Below are positions 20,901 through 23,880 of a stretch of 23,880 bases of DNA, piece by piece. Made by a program: the position numbers and the translations under genes. The first letter of the stretch is position 1. The number at the start of each line of letters is the position of its first letter. The stretch comes from Sphaeroforma arctica JP610 (taxonomy: Eukaryota > Opisthokonta > Ichthyosporea > Ichthyophonida). The stretch covers positions 96,983-120,862 of the forward strand of contig NW_014040384.1 in the NCBI RefSeq assembly GCF_001186125.1, written 5' to 3'. The notes under the pieces were generated by a model. That model was not told where the DNA came from, made no database searches, and saw only the letters and a list, made by a program, of their open reading frames with translations.

Positions 20901-23513
20901 GGCATATCTTCACGACCGTATTTTGTAACTCATCGATAAGCAACTACTATACGATCAATCTCCTGTATAAGTGTACAAAGATATTCCCTGAAACATGTCA
21001 CCAATAGCAAGACTACAATGTGGGAGCAAAGGCAAATGTACAAGCCATGGACAAGCGCCTGAACCCAGCGGAACCCTTAATTTTTGTAGTGAAGTATTAT
21101 CCGATTTGATTGTAAATCAAATTTGCTGAGTGTGGATTAGCGGTAATGAGAACACACACGGATGCGAGATTCTTTCAATAAACACACCTCCGTGTCTTGG
21201 GCTTGACAGACAAGCTTCGGCCAATCATACGACCAGACTTCTTGCTAGATAAGCTATCCACACTCATACTCGTTAGAGATATATCGATGGCACCATCCGT
21301 GTTACTGTCGCTGTCCAATTTTGGGCTATGGGTCCCGAACTTCTCCGAGTATCGACTTGGGGGTTCACGAGATTTGAAACTGTTTGTGCCACGTTTTAGG
21401 CCCTTGTCTTTTTTAGAGGGCAATAGGTCTACCAGGATGGATCGACGCTTGTTCTGTGTATACGAGTGAAAACACAGGCAATAATTAAGACTCCCTTCTG
21501 CATAGCGGATTTTTAGAGTTCCTTCTATATGAATAGAACGCTATACTAATTTTACTTTTACAGCATTCGTAACGGATTGCAAACCTAGCAAAGTCATTTT
21601 TTTTCTTTTACGTATACCAGCTAATAAGCAAGATAACATGCCTAATATATAATATAGGAAACATTCGGGTATATCTACCATCAACGCATCTCAGATAAGA
21701 TTGTAAAACTATTGGTGTACTACACAGACTATAATCGCTGTTCAGTTACTGCACCTGGGAAGAGGTGTTTCAATTCGAATGACAATAAGCTGCATAGAAA
21801 ATACGATTTATATGACCAACAAACCACATACCTTGATTTCTTCCTTTTCCTCCTCAGCAATTCCCTTGGTATTCGACCGATGCTTGTTTCGAGGTCGAAC
21901 AACCACTGCCTCTTCAGATCCATAAGTCTTGACCTGTGATCACGTGTATTAATTATTGAGTTGGGTACAGTTTACAACAAACTACCTATTCCTCCAACTT
22001 TGGTTGTCACGTAGAGTCGGAAGGTAACTAAGATAGCACAAGTTGGAGAATAAGCTACCAAAATCATTCAACAAAGAGAGTTTGCTAATAGTACCACATC
22101 TGCAGCATAATATTTGGTTTGCCGCCTTCTGTCAATGAACAATGCCAGCATTTATGTGGACTCGGTATCCCTCTGATGTTATCATGTATCACACCGGTGG
22201 TCACATACACCGTTGTATTACTGCTGCTGCTACTAACACAATAGTCTGAGTGCCAAATGCAGCAGCTACAGCGATGCTGCCACCCTAAGAATACACCACA
22301 TACTCAAACTGTCGCCTATCTGCATGTCACATAAACACAATCATCTGCGCGCTTTTATCACGAGCTTCGTAGCGAAACGTATTACTTTCTCACCATGGCC
22401 GCCTTTCATAGGCCACCGATACCACCAACACCCTCGTGCGCTACAACCTACTCAGCAAGTTACGTGCAAAGAGAAGCTTGAAAGCCGATATATAGGTATG
22501 TAAACTACATCGTGCTAATACCTCGTTAGTTGAGGACATACGTCCTTCGTCTTCCTCCCCCACAACGGGGTTCAAGTGCCACTTGGCGTCCTCCGCTGAC
22601 GGCGCCTTGACTGAGCGTACCGTATGGATAAGCGAGTCCAGAGACTTTGACAGAGACAGCCGCCTGGCTGTATTATTGTCCCCTTCACCCACGTTTGATA
22701 CCACTGATGCTTTCCTATCTGCCGGGGCTACGAATGGGGTGATGTTCTCGGTACTAGTGGCCATGGCCAATTGAGATACATCCCATTTGTCAAAGAGGTA
22801 CGGTTCGTCTGTATGTCGGAACGGAAAGTGACATGTGTAAGAACGAAGCGGATACTCGACCTCCGTTGTGTGCAATACGGCATGATATTGATGGAAGGGT
22901 CTTCACCACTACGATACAATGAATGATACATGCATGGTATATGAACAAGCTGTACCGGAAAAGGTTTCGACTTTTTAGTTCAAAAATAGAGTATACCCGT
23001 TTTTGAATATATACATGTGCATTGTGCGTGCATCAAACGTGTTTGATCCCTCACCTGTGCCTGTTGCCTGAGTAGACGCTGCGGTCATATGTGAGCCACT
23101 CGATGCCATTCCCCGCAATGCGTTTCCGCGTGGTGTGTTCTCGCCAATCATGTGATCTTCGCCTACTTGCGATAGAGTGTGTGTGCTTATATCTGATACT
23201 TCCGAGTTGATGGTATGAGATGATGGTGTCTTATGTTTCGTGCCTGGCGATTTGTTGGGCCTATTTTTGCGGCTGAACCCTCTCAGAAGTCCCTTTCGCA
23301 TGTGTGTCCTGGAGTTGAGGTGTCCAATGATGTTGCGAACATAGATCAATCTCTGACATAGACTCAACATTCCATGTATGTTTTGTGAGGAATGTGAGGG
23401 TTTATACTGTACATGTAGCACACAGACTTCAAACTGCGGTTGCGACTACTGAAGGTCAATGTAATTACAGTATCATACTATGCTTACTATTGTGTCATAC
23501 TCACATCAGACAT
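13706..23513 (-). CDS. Dbl-family Rho guanine-nucleotide exchange factor (DH-PH)
   Basis: By family, the product activates Rho GTPases by GDP release. Minus-strand exons: 23505-23513, 23055-23352, 22522-22808, 21832-21933, 21188-21453, 20418-20758, 20210-20364, 19742-19870, 18771-19347, 18160-18419, 17590-17701, 16904-16989, 16200-16318, 15492-15597, 14750-14809, 14304-14459, 14000-14110, 13706-13891. All junctions are GT-AG with matching phases, giving 1,119 residues. Residues 1-430 are mostly disordered and Ser/Arg-rich, with RRLSLS at 151-156. The DH domain starts near 457 ([15 protein letters not shown], then WELLSTEFGY), continues with KKMFTNIEQ (to 529), [12 protein letters not shown] (875-886) and the signature [21 protein letters not shown] minus its first residue at 926-944, and ends near 990. 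A PH domain follows (about 1003-1110) with [12 protein letters not shown] and the conserved Trp at 1102; the protein stops just after it. The lead-in resembles p115/LARG-type RhoGEFs, but I see no RGS-like or PDZ domain. About 300 extra residues interrupt the DH fold. The first 9-nt exon (M-S-D) is the least certain. Confidence 0.9.
14304..14459 (-). CDS. RhoGEF exon: DH-PH linker and first PH strand
   Basis: This 156-nt exon (phase 0 at both ends) encodes residues 970-1021. It starts [20 protein letters not shown], the last DH helix with the usual V-N pair before the linker, and ends [19 protein letters not shown], which matches the first strand of a Dbl-type PH domain. It joins the 60-nt exon 14750-14809 upstream and the 111-nt PH exon 14000-14110 downstream. 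Confidence 0.85.
14810..15491. other. RhoGEF intron, nothing else seen
   Basis: This 682-bp intron lies between the exon with the DH signature motif and the following DH exon. It starts (minus strand) with GTGAGTTT and ends with CATCTGCAG. I see no repeat, RNA gene or convincing nested gene in it. Confidence 0.7.
15492..15597 (-). CDS. RhoGEF exon carrying the DH signature helix
   Basis: This 106-nt exon encodes residues 914-949 and holds the diagnostic motif of the Dbl family, [17 protein letters not shown], the long helix that contacts the GTPase switch regions. The [13 protein letters not shown] core is intact, so exchange activity is plausible. It starts after CATTCAG (phase 2) and ends AAG|GTGAGTTT (phase 0). 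Confidence 0.95.
15598..16199. other. RhoGEF intron containing a 56-bp duplication
   Basis: This 602-bp intron separates the exon with [12 protein letters not shown] from the exon with the DH signature. Its only notable content is the tandem duplication at 15795-15906. Confidence 0.7.
15795..15906. repeat. Tandem duplication, 56-bp unit, two copies
   Basis: GTGTATGTGTGGATGAGAGC begins at 15795 and again at 15851, and both copies continue through CTCTGCTCGACTTCATTCCC. The copies differ at only a few bases, so the event looks recent. It lies in a RhoGEF intron. Confidence 0.9.
16319..16903. other. RhoGEF intron, nothing else seen
   Basis: This 585-bp intron (minus-strand GTATGTGCG to TATTTTGCAG) separates two DH-domain exons. 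I see no repeat, RNA gene or plausible nested gene. Confidence 0.65.
16990..17589. other. RhoGEF intron with an antisense open stretch
   Basis: This 600-bp intron starts GTGAGTTAC on the minus strand and ends CTCTCCCAG. The plus strand is open for 129 codons at 17059-17448, but that frame has no matching splice sites or recognisable domain, so I do not call it a gene. Confidence 0.6.
17590..19347 (-). CDS. RhoGEF exons encoding the insertion in the DH domain
   Basis: Exons 18771-19347 (577 nt), 18160-18419 (260 nt) and 17590-17701 (112 nt) encode residues 530-845. The first residues ([13 protein letters not shown]) still look like a DH helix. What follows is Ser/Thr/Asp/Gln/Glu-rich with no predicted fold: [20 protein letters not shown], then [20 protein letters not shown], then a more charged stretch around [22 protein letters not shown]-like sequence resumes with IGLDVLRSP in the next exon. 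Entry to the first exon is phase 0 and exit from the second is phase 0, so the two together (837 nt, 279 codons) could be skipped in frame. The third exon has a basic [11 protein letters not shown] patch. Confidence 0.85.
17945..18125. repeat. Compound CA / CATA microsatellite in a RhoGEF intron
   Basis: About 180 bp of ACAC, CATA and CACATA repeats on the plus strand (GT/TATG on the transcribed minus strand). It begins about 35 nt downstream of the minus-strand donor at 18159 and fills much of the 17702-18159 intron. Confidence 0.9.
19348..19741. other. RhoGEF intron, nothing else seen
   Basis: This 394-bp intron separates KKMFTNIEQ from [10 protein letters not shown]. It starts GTAAAGCC and ends CACATACAG on the minus strand. 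No other feature is visible. Confidence 0.7.
20759..21187. other. RhoGEF intron, nothing else seen
   Basis: This 429-bp intron joins phase 2 to phase 2 between the Ser/Lys-rich exon 21188-21453 and the exon at 20418-20758. An alternative acceptor CAG at 20771-20773 would break the frame, while the chosen one after CGTCTCCAG keeps it open. I see no repeats or nested gene. Confidence 0.6.
21934..22521. other. RhoGEF intron, nothing else seen
   Basis: This 588-bp intron (minus-strand GTATTAGC to TGATCACAG) is phase 0 on both sides. A small GCTGCTGCT-type run near 22220 is the only low-complexity feature. A short in-frame exon could be hidden here, but none is needed. Confidence 0.6.
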
Positions 23514-23880
23514 ACACACAACATTATTGCGAAGGAGCAATGACAAATACCAGACCGACAAAGGTTATACGTCAACAAAATACAATACGTTTTGAAACGT
23601 GGATCCAGCATTTCTTACTCTTTATACGTAGGTAGGACAGGCAGACTCTCTCCAATAGTTGTAACTACCTCTGAGTATAAAATTTATATTTGCTACACAA
23701 TGCAAGTATGTTCAGTGAATCAAGAACTAATGTATATCACTACATTTCAATACTTCAAGTACACAACGTTAGAAGGGTTGCCAATAGATATACTCATAAA
23801 TAATTCTACATATGTAAATATAAGTAAATTAATATATATATATATATATATATATAATTATAGGTATATATTTCTATATG
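23514..23880. other. AT-rich upstream region of the RhoGEF gene
   Basis: I see no coding frame here. It ends with an AT dinucleotide tract at about 23830-23856. If translation begins at 23513, this holds the 5' UTR and promoter, but I can point to no specific element. If the M-S-D exon is wrong, further 5' exons may lie beyond the window. Confidence 0.35.

Noticed and set aside
1-23880. Transposons, retroelements and viral fossils
   Set aside because: I looked for transposase, reverse-transcriptase, integrase or capsid motifs, long terminal repeats and terminal inverted repeats and saw none I could support.

Overview
The window looks like nuclear DNA from an intron-rich eukaryote. Coding sequence is broken into short exons by GT-AG introns, mostly of about 50-900 bp, and the non-coding DNA carries AT, CA and CATA microsatellites and several unrelated minisatellites. 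A multi-exon Dbl-family RhoGEF points to an opisthokont or amoebozoan-type lineage. A unicellular holozoan such as an ichthyosporean would fit, but that is a guess from style, not a sequence match.

Layout: (1) 291-3228, plus strand, is the 3' part of a gene of unknown family whose 5' end lies outside the window. (2) 3462-4615, minus strand, is a possible four-exon gene of about 184 residues; its phases fit but the evidence is weak. (3) 4616-5132 is a probable divergent promoter region with a telo-box-like sequence and a 16-bp palindrome. (4) 5133-11507, plus strand, is a large multi-exon gene for a probably nuclear protein: a Gln/Asn/Ser/His-rich start, a Lys/Arg-rich block, a folded-looking middle, and a long acidic disordered tail with a duplicated 90-residue module and SUMO-interaction-like motifs. 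(5) 11549-12065 is an array of exactly eleven 47-bp repeats just behind that stop codon. (6) 12066-13705 is mostly non-coding, with small duplications and a weak coding candidate. (7) 13706-23513, minus strand, is a DH-PH Rho guanine-nucleotide exchange factor. Eighteen exons join with every phase consistent to give 1,119 codons plus stop. (8) 23514-23880 is AT-rich upstream DNA.

The genes alternate in direction: the gene at 291-3228 converges on the small minus-strand model, that model diverges from the 5133-11507 gene, and this one converges on the RhoGEF. Nothing suggests a shared pathway. The RhoGEF is the only confident functional call. Its most unusual trait is an insertion of about 300 low-complexity residues in the middle of the catalytic DH domain, where two adjacent exons (837 nt together) could be skipped without a frameshift. 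I saw no retroviral, LTR, Polinton, LINE or DNA-transposon signature, and no rRNA, tRNA or CRISPR.
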